Positions 10,861 through 23,385 are shown, numbered from the stretch's first letter. The stretch is DNA of 64,000 nt from Polyodon spathula (GCF_017654505.1 NC_054548.1:36759570-36823569); one strand, 5' to 3'. Numbers and translations: made by a program. Notes: generated by a model from the letters alone, not told the origin.

Positions 10861-12119
10861 ACCGGTCCAAAAGACGACTGAAAAAATAAAAAAGTGTGCG
10901 TCTGTTATGGTAAAGTGATGGAAGGAAAATATTAGCATGAGCTAAGGTTATCTTAGGCTGTGTTCACACTGGGACCATTTAGAGGGTTTGGTCCGCACTC
11001 GGTACGGTTCAGTGTGTTTGGTGTGAAGTGTGAACAACAAAGTCCACTTGGGAAATGAACTGTCCCAAGTCAACCTAAAGAGGTGGTTTGGTTCACATGC
11101 TAAACATCAATGTAAACAATTGCTGGACTCTGGCCTTCTGCACATGGGAAACAAGCTAAACAAGGTAACCTGACTGGAAAGTAAACATTTTGCAGTTTAG
11201 TTCATATTCTGAGGAAACAAGTAGAGCAAAAAACTAAAATGTCTTGGGGGGGAGGGGGGGGGTAACCCCCGGGGCGCACTGTGCCCCTGTGACTACATTA
11301 GGGTTACTAGACATCCTGGGAATTTTGATTGTCAGTTTTCAGCACTCATTTTTTTGTTCCAGTCACGGTTTTGCTATTTTTTTTGAGTGTGTATGTATAT
11401 ATTAGTATAAAGCTGTATCAGTGTTCTCAGGAAGTTATTAGTAGAGTAATGCATTAGGTTGTGTCTCCACTCAAAAATAAAATAAACTTATGAATTACTT
11501 GTTTAAGCATTCTGATTATGTGTATACCATATGTTTAAATGGTAATAACTGATTTAGGGTAAAGGTTTACAAATTGTTAAATATCACAGGAAAATGGCTT
11601 AGCCGTCCTGTTGTAGGTAGGGGTATATTTGAAAAGTGTATTTAGTCCTCCAACAGGAGATAGATTTTGTTTTGGTTTGTTTTGTAAATAAAATTTGTTG
11701 AAACGTAGAACAACGTCTCTGAGAATATTGTGCTTCAAGAATCTGCACCACAGCACATGGTCATGCTACCACACTGTACATATATGTGTGTGTGTGTGTG
11801 TGTGTGTGTTCTTATTTCAAAGGTTTAACATGATTTGGAATAATAAACAGCCTTGGTTCTCTTTGCAGGCCCTTTATTTCAAGTGTAAAGCAGATGCACA
11901 TTGGACAGCAGCAGTGAATAATGTAAACGTGAGTGTCGTGTAAATGAAGTTGATAAACTTCATGAAGAGGATAAGTATGAGGAAAGTGATGTGACAGTGT
12001 GCATGTGAGCTGTTTAAATATAACTGAAATGCAAGTGAGATACAAAATACTCCGGATTGGATTAAGTGCAGGATTAAATACATTAAAATAGGGAGCAGAT
12101 AAGTACAAGTTAAAGTTCA
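10861..12119. other. No recognisable gene; possible short-element fragments
   Basis: 10955-11060 carries GTGTTCACACTGGGACC and GTGTGAAGTGTGAAC, an imperfect inverted arrangement typical of short hAT-like elements in fish, but ends could not be fixed. A G-run lies at 11246-11262 and a (GT)n array of about 12 units at 11785-11809. Confidence 0.4.
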
Positions 12120-12300
12120 TTAAAGGCAGAGTGCTATATTGTCCAGAATGGAAGAGTTGAGTTTTATAGGTGTTGTTTGAAGAGGTGTGTCTTGAGAAGG
12201 CGCCGGAAGGTGGTCAGAAACTGAGCAGTCCTGACATCCATAGAAACGTCATTCCACCACTGCGGGGCGAGGGTGAAATTCATTGACTATCCTGGGGAAA
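12120..12300 (+). repeat. Dispersed repeat remnant
   Basis: The text GTGTCTTGAGAAGGCGCCGG, followed by CATTCCACCACTGCGGGG, resembles a common fish interspersed repeat related to LINE 3' regions. This is recall of style, not a comparison. Boundaries are approximate. Confidence 0.35.
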
Positions 12301-12770
12301 AGTAATGTTGGGAGTTTTCGAGCTAAGAAGCGAACTTGACAAATTCCTTTAAACACTGTTTGCAAAAATAAGAACGTTAGAACCGTTTTTATTTGTGGGA
12401 CACATTTGTCTTGTACCTTAAAGGGTAGAAGGTCACATACACATGTTTTTTGGGTTTTTTTATACCATTTATTGTATATATAGCTCACAAATATATTTCA
12501 CTGCTTTTTGAACATATGTTAATTTTAGCAAATTTTTAGTTATTAATTTTATGCTTCAGTGCACATTTCCCTAAAACAAATTGTGTACATTAAATTTAGA
12601 AAAAAAAACAAAAACTATTTCAGGTATGAAATGTAAAATAACCAATGTGTTATTTAATTTTTTTTGCTTTCAGAAACCTAACACATAATATTTAGCTTTT
12701 AAATAATACATTTATGCTTCTAAAACAGATTGATACAAAAAAACAGCACTTCCACACAAAGAAAACATAT

Positions 12771-12900
12771 CAGTGTTTCTCAAAAGGTGGTCCCTGAGGC
12801 ATCTGCAAATGGGCTGCGGGCTGTGGTGACTGTCAATCACAGGGTTTCCATGTGGGTCAATTTGCATGTGATCACGTGACTTGCAGACAGGAATGGACGC
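12771..12900 (+). mobile_element. hAT-like terminus
   Basis: CAGTGTTTCTCAAAAGGTGG matches the CAGTGTTTCTCAA type of hAT (Charlie group) terminal repeat. I did not find the opposite end. The remaining sequence up to the LINE at 13266 shows no motif. Confidence 0.4.
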
Positions 12901-13265
12901 CTGAGTCTGCTGTTCCCTTCCACCCGACAGTTATTTTTTTTCCTTTAAACTTTATCCAGGCATTTTTCAGCCATGATACAAGTTATTATAAAATATCGGA
13001 GATGGCAATGAAACGTCATAGACATGAGTTCCTCTCTGCTGACTGCCTTGTGTTTATTGTTAATATGTCTCAGTGTTGACTTGCTATGAATCTGTTCTTT
13101 ATTGTTGTTCTATTTGTCAGTGCCTGCCTACAATTAAATTGTACAGTTTTGCATACCATATCTGCCCAATATCTATTTTAACTGGTATATTATCTTTTCA
13201 CACAATGTGCTCTTTGCTGCAACTAGTAGATACACCCTATGTCTGTCTTAATTTTGTTTGTTTTC

Positions 13266-16200
13266 ATTTGTTGATATTAATATTCTATCTTGGAACGTCC
13301 GTGGCTTAAATACTCCTGTTAAAAGCACAGTGTTTAGATTTTTTGCACCGTAAAAGGATATCGATTGCATTAATACAGGAATCTCATCTTAAATCTGAGG
13401 ATATTCACCGCTTTCAAAATAAACACTTTCGTGTTGTAGCATACTCTTCTGCAACTAAGAGTGTTCTCATCTTGGTAAATAGGAAACTAAAACTTTCTGT
13501 TGAAGGATCTGGGGGTGACGACTCAGGGCGTTTTGTTTATTTGCTAGGTTCCTTGAACAATGTTAAATTTGCTTCTGTTGCTGTTTATGCCCCTAATGAC
13601 TATGATATTAGCTTTCTTCCTGGTATAGCCAATGCTTGTCTAGATCTCTCCAAGCACCAGTTAATAATAGGAGGACAATAATATAGTAAGTAATCCGGTT
13701 TTAGATCGACCTAATCCCAATTCAGTTGATAATTGTTTGAATTCGTCAGTGGTTTTTAATCATTTTTTTAGAGATACTAATTCATGGGATATTTGGAGTT
13801 TGAAGAATGATAATGCAAGGGACTACACCTTCTTTTCTGCTCGACACAAAACCTGTATTCAGATTGACTATATTCTTACCTCATCTACACTTATTGAATA
13901 TGTGACAAACATTGACATAATGCCAATATTAATTTCGGATCATTCCCCTGTACTGTGTAATATATTACCTACAATACACCCTCAACGTGCAAAGAGATGG
14001 CATATTAATACTTCTCTTTTACAAAATTCAGAGTTTATTACATAACTTAATAATAAACTACAATAATTTACTTTAGTCTCAGTTCTGATAAGAATCCTCA
14101 GGTTCTTTGGGAAGTTACTAAGTGTTTTCTGAGAGGTAACTGCACTGCATTTTCTCCTATATACACACCTCTAGAAACAAACAAATTATTAACCTTGAAA
14201 CCCAAATTCAAATTTTAGAGACAGGACAGAAGCAGGATTTTCTGATGATAGAGCAAAACCATTAAATATTCTCAAAACTGAATTTAAACCCCTGATGTTG
14301 TTGCGAGCAGAATTCCTCATTCATCACACCAAGCAAAATTATTATTAGCACAGGGAAAGACGTAGTAGATTACTGTCTCTGAGACTAAAGCATAATAAAT
14401 GTTTGGGAGCAATTAGCACGATTAAAACTATAAATAATGTATTGGTTACAAAACCTAAAGAAATTAATAAAACATTTCAAGAATACTATTCCAAATTATT
14501 TACATCAGAGACCACTACAGATCATGCAGCTTGTAAAAAATTTCTAAGCGAACTAAGTCTACCTAAACTGGATCCTGTTCAAAGTAAACTTCTTGATGCA
14601 CCTATTAGCTTAGAAGAATTAAAACAGGGAATTAAATCTATGCAAAAGCATAAGTCTCCAGGCTTAGATGGCCTCCTCCCCTGAGTTCTTGCTAGCAATA
14701 TGGGATATAGCTGGTCCTCTTATATTGAACTCTATAAACTATGCTATTAAAACAGGCTCTTTTCATAGGGAAAATACAGCCTTAATCTCACTATTGAAAA
14801 AAAAATAAAGATCCAAATGAATGTTTGAGTTATTGTCCAATTTCCCTTGTATGTACGGTTGCAAAGCTTTCTGCTAAGGTCATGGCTTCTAGATTAGAAC
14901 AATATATTGGTAGTTTGATCCACTTTGATCAAACAGGCTTCATAAGAGGGCGTCTAACTTCTGACAATATTCGTAGATTACTACATGTCATTTGTGATGC
15001 AATCTTGTGCAGTTTTTTCCCTGGAGGCGGAAAAAGCATTCGATCGAATTGAGTGGCACTACCTCTTGTTGGTCTTGGAATGCTTTGGATTTGGTCCAGG
15101 TTTTATTCGTATGGTGCAAGTACTATATAACAATTCTTTGGCATCTGTGATGACTGGTAGCTGTCAATCCTCCCCTTGTAAACTTCAACGGAGAACACGT
15201 CAATGATGTCCTCTCTCCCTATTGCTATTTGCTCTATCGTTGGAACAGCTAGCTCAAGCTGTTAGACAAAGTACAGATATCTCTCCAATAACAACCGCAG
15301 GCTTAAAACATTACATTTCTCTTACGCAGATGACATTCTTTTCTATCTTTCAAATATTTCAGAATCAACTCCTCTTTGTCTAGCACTGTTTACTAAATTT
15401 GGCAGTATGTCTGGTTATAAAATTAATTGGGCTAAATCAATTTTAATGCCTCTACATCTAGCTGTAAAGAATGCAGTACTCCCTATTACAATCCCAACTG
15501 ATAATAAATTTACATATTTGGAAATGCAGATTCACCCCTCTCTGCAACTTATAAACAAAGTTAATTACATTACTTTATTCATCAAAATTAAACAAGACCT
15601 GCTGAGATGGTCTGCCTTGCATTTATCTTTACAAGGCAGGATAGCCATGATTAAAAGGAACATATTACAGAAAGTTAATTTATTTTCTATGTTACCCCCA
15701 TCCTCATATCCTTCTTTTTTTAAGGAAGTCAATTCTATTATATCTAAATTTATTTAGAATGAAAAACATACCTGCATTGGTCTAACAGTACTGCAACACA
15801 CAAAGGTCAATGGTGGATTGTCTCTTCCTGATTTTAAACTATACTATTGGACTTTTCAAGTAGAGCCTTAAAAACATGGACCAACATAGACTCAAAGGTC
15901 GCCTGGCGCAAACTTGGAAGCAGTTATAGTCATAGACTACAGGACTTATTATTTACTGGCATCCCCAAGAAAAACTTAAATTTCAAATTTGGCCCTATTG
16001 TTGCAAATTCTTTAAAAACTTGGTACGATGTGAAAAAATTTATGGGAGGTTGTCACAAAGATGGCCGGAGTGGATGGCGTCGGACCAGAGCCAGGAAATA
16101 AACAACAAGAGAGAGGTGGAGTTTGGTGGAGCTGAGTGAATGGTCTCGCTCAGCATTTAATGATTGAACAGACAGTTAGAAAATAAACGGTTGTAACAAA

Positions 16201-16290
16201 CAAAAACAGGACACGGCACATTCGCCAAAATAAATAGACAAACAAATGGACTAAACAAAACAGGATGAGCAAATATTTAATTACGACTAC

Positions 16291-16324
<34 letters not shown>

Positions 16325-17589
16325 TCCGTCTCCAATCCCGTTCTCCACTCACCGAACACACAACCCTGAGTATGTGAAAACATGCTGCTTTTATGCAGCT
16401 GTACCGAGACTCGATTGCTAATCAATCATTCAATTGGAGTCGCGGTACAACTGCACGTGAATTAATAAAGTGCAATTCCTCGTGCTCACATATTATTACT
16501 TTTTACTTGCACGTGAAGTGCTGTGCAATCCTCACGCCTAAATACAAATATACATTTTAAACACTCGTGTTACACAGACCTGTTTATGTCCCGTGTACCA
16601 ATGACTATACACCAACATTAACACACAACATATAACAGAAAATACACACAGGGGCGGGCACTTTGCCACAGAGGTCCATTTAAGTTTTCTCATTCGTCTC
16701 CTATTTGGAATAATAATCATTTACTGACAGGAGTTAAGCCTTTTATATACCCTGTGTGGTCAAATAGTGCTGTGCATAGTTTTAAAGATATTTTTAACAG
16801 TAAAGGCCTTCGAACGTTCCAGGAACTCAAGGAAGACTTCTCTCTCCCAGGTTTCTCTTATTTTCTATATTTAAGGCTAAGGTCTGCTTTACTCCTTGGG
16901 ACTCAGATGTATGTCCTCATCCTTTGATAGATTGGCTGGTGACAGACAGCTGTTCACGATGGACAGTCTCAACTATCTATGGACACTTGCTAAAACAAGC
17001 ATGTAATACTCTGCCAGTTACAAAAATTTGGGAGCGTGAAATGGAAAAGCTGGGCTTTTCTTCTGATTTGGACAAATGTATGGAACAATACATTTTTAGC
17101 TTCCAAGAACCAACTCACCAATTAATACACTTCAAACTTATTCATAAAGCATATGCTACTCCATACATACTTTTTAAAATGAAAAGGTCCCCTAGTCCGC
17201 TCTGTGCAGTTTGTCAGACTGGTGCAGTGGGCTCATACCTACACATGTTTTGGGAATGTCCGATTGTGGTTGCGTTCTGGGACAGTGTAGCTCAAACTAT
17301 TGCTGAGCTGACGGAGGGTCAGATCATAAAAAATCTGGTTGTATTTCTATTGAATGATGACTCCTCCCTGGGCCTTTCTCTACACCAGAGCAGGATATTT
17401 CTGGCAGAGATAACTGCAGCCAAGAAATCCATTTTACGGCTTTGGATAGACCCTACTCCTTCTATGATTGCTACCTGGCTCTCGGACTTTAGAAGCATTA
17501 TTTTTTTGGAATGCTCCACAGCCAGGATTAATAAGGCATATCTGACAACTATACAGGCATGCTGCCGATTTGGCTACTCTGATGTTTAA
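13266..17589 (+). pseudogene. L1 ORF2, endonuclease and reverse transcriptase, inactivated
   Basis: ORF2 makes the endonuclease/reverse transcriptase for target-primed reverse transcription. Domains in order: endonuclease from WNVRGLN (13285) through QESHL (13378) and VAVYAPND (13580), where the GGDFN motif is lost to a stop after IIGGQ (13680), to SDHSPVLCN (13940); reverse transcriptase with KHKSPGLDGL (14650), YCPISLV (14830), FDQTGFIRGR (14925), KAFDRIEW (15035), YADD catalytic box (15322-15333) and SGYKINWAKS (15410); then a C-terminal Cys-His segment C-x2-C-x9-H-x4-C (17203-17262, ending FWEC). The longest open piece is 16924-17589. At least six frameshifts or stops and the LTR insertion kill it. 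It is older than the LTR. Confidence 0.9.
16051..16670 (-). mobile_element. Solo LTR with perfect GAGGT target duplication
   Basis: In reverse it runs from TGTGGCAAAGTGCCCGCCCC (16670) to CCATCTTTGTGACA (16051), 620 bp, with TG...CA ends. GAGGT occurs immediately before (16046-16050) and after (16671-16675), a 5-bp target duplication expected of a Gypsy-type integrase. An ATTAAA polyadenylation signal is present near 16155 in reverse, and an (ATT)n array of about 10 units lies at 16290-16321. It interrupts the L1 ORF2 copy. It is the best-preserved member of the family also seen at 9790, 22382 and 61974. Confidence 0.95.
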
Positions 17590-17767
17590 ATGACATGGGC
17601 TTCTTTTCCATTACCTTCATACTAGCTTCTATTTTTGGTATGTAATTTCATTTTTGATAACAATATTGTAGTAACTTTTTCTTAGTTATTTTATTATTAT
17701 TTTAATGTGCAAGCATTGGCAATGTTGTGAATAGTTTATTTATTTATTTTTTCTGCTTTGTTTCTGT

Positions 17768-17800
<33 letters not shown>

Positions 17801-19739
17801 AATTGATCACAAAAAATAAGCATGTTTATCCTTAAATATAAATACTGCAAGGGAGCAGGTCAGTTGTTACTGTGGATTCCAAGATGGCAGAAAGTAGTGG
17901 CTGAAGAGCGATTTTTATGGTTAGCAGTGGTGTAGTTCACCTTAATGATAATGCGGGTGAATTTTTTTATTATGGTTTTTTGGTATGTCTGGACTATCAT
18001 GTTGTATATCTCTTGTAGGTTTACAGTTCTGTTAAAACCACTTACCATGAACTTCATTTTGCCCTTATTATAGAATTAAAGCAGCTGTTTGAGAATACCC
18101 TTGCTGTAAAAACTACGCTAAAGTTAAACACGAAGTGCAAGTGAGCTGCTTAAATGTCTAACTGAATTAATTCTCATCCTTTTTTTTATCCCAGCCACGT
18201 CCAAAGACAACTGCCCTCCACGTTAATAGTTGGTGAACTGGATGTCATAAGACAGCTCGATTGCCCAAAACAGCACAACAAACATCCAACAAGTTGTTGA
18301 CTGACCAAATAAAATTGCAAATGAACTTATAGATTGTATTTTATTTGTTTGCATCATTAACATGTAACACAACGGTAAATCCAACACAACTTAAAAGAAA
18401 GGAGAGAATATCTGACAGCACGAGCCTCCTCAGATCGCATCTGTCCAATTGAAACTAGCGGCTGAGGTAACCGTCTCAGTTGCCAAGTCCACTTATAACA
18501 AGCGGCATTGAGCTTGTTTTTGAGAGTTGCAGGTTGTTATTTGTATAAACACCCACTCTAACATGTGTTGCGCTTGTTTTGGGCTTGTGGTGAAAGGCAG
18601 TGCCACTTTTTTTTTCTCTTCAGACTGTAACCTTTCTCCTCTGTCTCAAAGGCAGCCACTGATTCCTGAACACCTAATTTTGTTGCTGACAAGAGTTTGT
18701 GCAGGATACAGCAGGCAGTGGCAATTTTGGGAACAAATTAATGCACTTCAGTCCTTTTCATCAGTATCTGCCACCTCCTTTTTAAGTGCCCACTACCTGT
18801 ATTTGCCCAAGATTGCTGTTGAATGCTTCCTCAGCAGCTGTCAACCCTGTGGACAGGGAGGGCTTCTAAGCTAGGGTAGTATACGCAGCATCACCTGATC
18901 CCCTATATGCTGTATTGCAGCCATGGTGATCTGCAATACGTGTTGGTTAGTTTCATTTTATTCCTCTGAGTTTATTTTTAATTTATTGTAAGAAACGGTA
19001 TTCACTACTAACAATTTTCATAAGAGCAGTAAAACACATTATTAACCAGCATGTAAATGTCTCGAGTTAAAAAAAAAAAAAAAAAAAAAAAAACTTGCAT
19101 TGAAACCCCATGAATGACATTCCATCAAAGCTCAAGCTGATTGAGAAAGCAACAGGGAACATGCCTGTCAATAGTAATAATAATAATAATAATAATGCTC
19201 TGTCAGGTCCATTTTATTATAGTTCTTTCTCATCGAAATGTGTTTTTAATTATACAGTATTTTATCAGCAGTGCGTATCTGTTCTTAAAGTGCATTGTGA
19301 GTTGGCTGGCAGTGTAGGAGATCAGGATTGTAAATGCACCACTGCTGGAGATCACTGGATGTTATTCCTGATTGCAAGGTTAAGCAGTCAATCTCAGTAC
19401 TTTAACAATGTGTGAAGCACCCCCTCCCCAAAGCTGACGGTATTCAGGTCTCTTCAAACCTGCAATTTTTGTGCAAGAAAAATAACAGTATGTTTACACT
19501 AATCCAACAGTATGTAAACGTGTAATACAGTGAAGTTTTATGCACGCATGTAACTCAAATGAGCTTCTGTGAGTGGCGGGTAGAAGTGAGCGGGTAGTGT
19601 GAGGATAAAAAACAGATGATATACACAGAAGACAGAAAAAAGTCAAGAAGGGGAACAGAAAAAAGTTCTAACAGTGAGAGAACTGTTAGAATATAAAAAA
19701 GAGACACCATTATTTCATAAAAGAAAAAAAGGCTTGAAA
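17801..19739. other. No recognisable gene
   Basis: Holds a 25-bp poly(A) run at 19069-19093, which could be the tail of an unrecognised retroposed sequence, and a short (TAA)n array at 19174-19196. Forward open frames at 18527-18874 and 19110-19415 show no family motif. Confidence 0.4.
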
Positions 19740-20890
19740 AAAATGACACGATGGAATGTTTCTTGAAGAGACCACAAATGGTGGTCAGAGTTCTGAAGTG
19801 GCCAATAAAGTGGTAAACCGAAAATATGATCCCAAATTAAAACGGGTGATTCAGAGCCAAGGCCCCAGTGTGTTGAATGTGGTGAGGTGTTGTCCAATGA
19901 AGGACTGAAAACTTCAAAGCTACAAACTAAACACTCTGGGTGTGTTGGAAAAACAAGCAAATTTTGAAAGGAAGTGTGACCAGCTAAAAATTCTAAGTCC
20001 ATAAGTGCACTTGCAACACTTTCTAAAAATGCCATGAAAGCATTTTACCTTGTTGCTGCCTGTATTGCAGGGTGAAGCAGCTGCAAAATAAATTCAGTAT
20101 CCCCTTTTCAAATGACTCTGTCGCTGGAAGAATTGTGGATATCAGTGATGACATTCAAAATCAACTTTTGCAAAGGACAGAGAAAAGCCAGTTTTTCAGC
20201 AATAAAGCTGGATGAATCTACTGATGTTTCCAATGCAGCTTTACTATTTGTCTTTGAGGTTTTGTTGAAACGGTAACCTGCATGAAGACATACTTTTCTG
20301 TGATGAGCTGCCTACGAGAACAACAGCTGACGAGTGCTTCCGCTGCCTTAACACTTACCTTGTTGAAAAAGGATTGAACTGGGAACATTGCATAGGAGTA
20401 TGCACTGATGGTGCTGCATTCATGATGGGGGGGAAAACACTGGTGTGGTAAAACAAATTAAAGAAAAAGTGGAAGAAGCAAAGTGGATGCATTGTTTTTT
20501 ACAGTGTGGCAACCAAATCAATGTCACCAGAATTGAATGAAGTCATGCAGATCACAGTCAACTGTCAACTTTGTGAGAAATAATGCCCTGAATTCCAGAT
20601 GCTTTGCAGCTTTGTGTGAGAGTATGGAGTCTGAGCATGTACAACTGTTATTGCATTGTGAAGTCAGATTGCTTTCCAGAGGTAAGGTGCTGAATTTCAT
20701 GTTTGAAATGAGGAAGGAGGTCCATACATTTCTTGAAAAAATAACCCATGGCAGTGCAACGTATTATATCAGCAAAAGGTTCTGCAACCCTGGGTCTACT
20801 GATGGTTTGAGATATTTAATGTATATATTTAGTAAGAGTCAGGTGCCTAGCTGCCAAATGAGCGGAGAAAAATGCATTTAAAAAACGTGA
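19740..20890 (+). pseudogene. hAT transposase remnant, Charlie/ZBED5-like
   Basis: Forward fragments follow the order of ZBED5-type hAT transposases. A NRKYDPK-like lead (19815) is followed by a BED-type zinc finger start CVECGEVLSNEG (C-x2-C at 19869-19880) whose His ends in TKHSG. The DDE region gives KAGWMNLLMF-like text near 20200, CDELPTRTTADECF (20300) and GVCTDGAAFMMGGK (20395-20435). A later block SEHVQLLLHCEVRLLSRGKV (20630-20690) matches the conserved HxEVRWLSRGKVL segment. The frame is broken many times, and the C-terminal dimerisation domain is missing after 20890. ZBED5 itself is a host gene domesticated from this group, but the many stops here argue for a dead transposon. Confidence 0.82.
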
Positions 20891-21184
20891 TGCGCCAAAA
20901 AGACCTCTCTGGCAGTTCTAGTGTTGAAGGGTGTGGACCAGCCCTGACTAGTACGCTTTACCACAGTTCGCATATAATAGTTTTATAATATACATTCAGG
21001 CAATTAAAAAAAAAATGATAATACATAGATAGTACACAGAGCTTTCTTTATGGCATACTGGTAATTTTTTTGTTGTTGTGGTGGTCTTTTTTGTATTGTG
21101 TAAAGCTAAGTCTGGGTGTTTGTTTAGTTTCCCTTGCTTTTTTATTTCTTTTTTTGGTGACCAAATGAGGCAGGCTGCACTTCA
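20891..21184. other. No recognisable gene
   Basis: T-rich sequence between the hAT remnant and the LTR element. I see no motif. Confidence 0.4.
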
Positions 21185-21191
21185 ACACAAC

Positions 21192-22234
21192 CTAAAAACC
21201 TACTGGTGGAGGTGGCGGAGGCAGAGGAAGCTGGTGCTGCTCTGCTCCTGGCGGTGGCGGAGGCAGAGGCAGCTCCTGCTGCTCTTCTCCTGCCAGTGGA
21301 GGTGGCAGAGGTAGCTCCTGCTGCTTTGCTCCTGCCGGTGGAGGTGGTGGAGACATATGGTCTCCTGGCGACGGAGGTGGAAGCGGGGTGTAGTCTCCTG
21401 GCGACAGAGGTGGGAGCTGGGTGTAGTCTCCTGGCGACGGAGGTGGGAGCGAGGTGTAGTCTCCTGGCGACGGAGATGGGAGCAGTGTGTAGTCTCCTGG
21501 CGACGGAGGTGGGAGCGGTGTGTAGTCTACCCTTGTTACAGGGGACTGGTGTGGCTCTCCTTCACTTGCAAAGAACTGGTGCAGCTCTCCCTCACTTGCA
21601 GGGGACTGGTGCGGCTCTCCCTCCTGCTCTAGAGACAGTGGTGAGACCTCTCCCTCTGGCGCTGGAGATGGCAGCAACGGCTCCTCTCCCTCTGGTGCTG
21701 GAGATGGCTCCTCTCCCTCTGGCTCTGGAGACGAAACCAGCAGACATTCTTCCTCTGCTGGTGGAGATGGAAGCTGCAAGTAGTCTTCCTTCAGCCCAAT
21801 GAGGATGCAGGTAGGCGTGGCTCCTGCCACTTGGAATGCAACCTGCTAGGGCAGTCCCACGAAGGGAACTGGGTAGTAATGTTGTTCCCAGCATTCCCCA
21901 TCTTTGGCCCACAGCAGATCAACAACCAGTGGGAGGTCCTCCCCGCTCCACTTCGGGTCCGACACCCAGTCCAGCATCTCCTCAGAGGACGGGAAAGGCT
22001 CTGTCTCCTCCCTCCTGGGCTCTAGTTCCTCCTCTTCATAACTTAGTTTCTCCTCTTCATAATTGCGGAAGGAACAGCTTGAAAAGTGAAGCCCCTGTTC
22101 GAGGGGGGACACACTGACGATGGTTGCTTGTATCGTCCTGGGTTCCTAGCCTTCAGACAGAACTCCTCTGTCTCCTCCTCCTCCTCCTCCAGCAGTCGTT
22201 GCTGCCACTTTCCTCTCCCACTTCTTCTCCCCAT
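21192..22234 (-). pseudogene. Gag-like proline-rich repeated frame
   Basis: The putative start MGRRSGRGKWQQRLLEEEEE at 22234 is followed by frameshifted pieces: an acidic segment with SYEEEELEPRREETE and DLPLVVDLLWAKDGECWEQH near 21880-22060, then an open frame of about 210 residues (21192-21830) with PEGEEPS repeats and PPPSPGDYT repeats, ending in QQELPLPPPP repeats. The position directly inside the 5' LTR argues for gag. The composition is low complexity, so sequence relationships cannot be judged by eye. A structural protein of virus-like particles is the expected role of gag, but I see no zinc knuckle or capsid motif. Confidence 0.55.
21349..21535 (-). repeat. 33-bp minisatellite, about five copies, in frame
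   Basis: Each unit contains GTGTAGTCTCCTGGCGACGG and is 33 bp, so the 11-residue peptide PPPSPGDYTPL is kept in frame in reverse. Units differ by one or two bases. A separate 30-bp array of three units lies at 21540-21625. Confidence 0.88.
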
Positions 22235-22381
22235 TTCTTTATTATTATTATTATTTTATTTTTATTTTTTTCCCCACACACAAAAAAAACCCATCCGTCT
22301 TTTTTTTCCAAAAAAATAAACTGCGGTCCCTGCTCTGGTCTGCATCTAGGAGGCGCTGGTAATCCCAGTTATGACACCATG

Positions 22382-22731
22382 TGTCACAAAGACGGCTGTA
22401 GTGGGTGACATCAGACCAGAAACAGGAATCAGGATATAAACAACAGAGAGTCGGAGTTGGGTGGAGCTGAGCGATTGGTTTTGCTCAGCATGTAATGAAT
22501 GAACAGAACAGTAAATAAAAAGATTGTAACAAACAAAAAACACAGGACACTACACTTTCGCCAAATTAAAGAGACAAACAAAATGGACTACACAGACAAA
22601 CACGGTGAGCTGATATTTTAACTATTAACTATTATTATTATTATTATAATCTCCATCTCCAATCCCGTTCTCCACTCACCACACATACAACATACAACAT
22701 AAAATATACACGGGTGGGGCACTTTACCACA
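22382..22731 (-). mobile_element. 5' LTR of the same family (copy 3), internally shortened
   Basis: In reverse it starts TGTGGTAAAGTGCCCCACCC at 22731 and ends TTTGTGACA at 22382. It matches 16051-16670 at both ends but lacks about 270 bp from the middle, including the GATTGCTAATCAATC block. A short (ATT)n array remains near 22632. Confidence 0.85.
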
Positions 22732-22751
22732 GTGACCTACATATATTTAAG

Positions 22752-22759
22752 TATTATTA

Positions 22760-22812
<53 letters not shown>
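22752..22812. repeat. (ATT)n microsatellite
   Basis: About 20 ATT units with one interruption. Confidence 0.95.
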
Positions 22813-22813
<1 letters not shown>

Positions 22814-23016
22814 AGGGAGTTTATTTCTTCTGCACCTTCCATTAATTGTTTTGACCCTTTCTTTATGCTGTGTTTCCCATGTAAGTATAATCATTTGTGT
22901 ATTTTCACATAATAAACAGTTGCACACCCTCTATTTTCAGGATCCTGGACAGCTAGGTGCCTCTCAAGAACCTCAAGATGAATTTGAACTTTCAGACACT
23001 AATATGTGAATATATC

Positions 23017-23385
23017 TGTAATGGAGTGGCCGGCCGCCCCCAATAGTTTGTGATTTGTATTATTGGGAGGGGGTTAAATTCCTCCTTGCCAAATATATGT
23101 GAATGCATGGTGTTAATTAATCAATTAGTCCAGGCACCTGTGTAAAAGGAGAGTGGTTGGGAGTGTTGATGAGTGTTTGTGAGAGTGAGACGACCTGTTT
23201 GGTAGCGGGGAGTGAGAGTGTGTTAGCACTGTTTTTGTTAGTTGTTTATTAGTTATTGTTCAGATTGTTTTGTGTGTCTTTATCTGGCCATCATGCCCTT
23301 TTGTTTTGTGTGCTGATTATTAATTTAATTTAAAGTATTTTATTTGCTGCACTTTCTGACTCTGAGTCTCCTCACTTTGGTTACC
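23017..23385 (+). mobile_element. Probable solo LTR, forward
   Basis: Starts TGTAATGGAGTGGCCGGCCG and ends CTCACTTTGGTTACC, where the expected terminal A is lost. The length of 369 bp and the GTGTAAAAGGAGAG promoter-like motif midway fit a Gypsy-type LTR. I could not confirm a 5-bp duplication. Confidence 0.55.

Larger units (their letters stand above)
13266..17800 (+). mobile_element. L1-type LINE, ORF2 region with poly(A) tail
   Basis: The element starts abruptly at the beginning of ORF2 (NILSWNVRGLNTPVKS near 13280) and ends in a poly(A) run at 17772-17799, the usual shape of a 5'-truncated LINE. A solo LTR at 16051-16670 interrupts it. Removing the LTR and one GAGGT copy restores ORF2-like sequence on both sides. 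No ORF1 was recognised upstream. I could not identify a target duplication around the ends. Confidence 0.88.
21185..22731 (-). mobile_element. LTR retrotransposon fragment, 5' LTR plus gag-like region
   Basis: In reverse the order is 5' LTR (22731 to 22382), a short leader, then a gag-like proline/glutamate-rich frame down to 21192. The leader directly after the LTR reads CATGGTGTCATAACTGGGA; the TGG two bases inside the LTR edge could open a primer-binding site, but I cannot name the tRNA. The left end breaks off in the repeat array. No reverse transcriptase or integrase is present, and no zinc knuckle was found. The element is therefore a fragment or a non-autonomous type. Confidence 0.75.

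Noticed and set aside
19069..19093. Poly(A) run as the tail of a LINE or processed pseudogene
   Set aside because: No coding or LINE-like sequence was recognised upstream within 1 kb.
21206..21802. Forward open frame of 198 codons, Ala/Leu/Val rich
   Set aside because: It is the antisense shadow of the repeat-rich gag-like frame, whose position just inside the 5' LTR supports the reverse strand.
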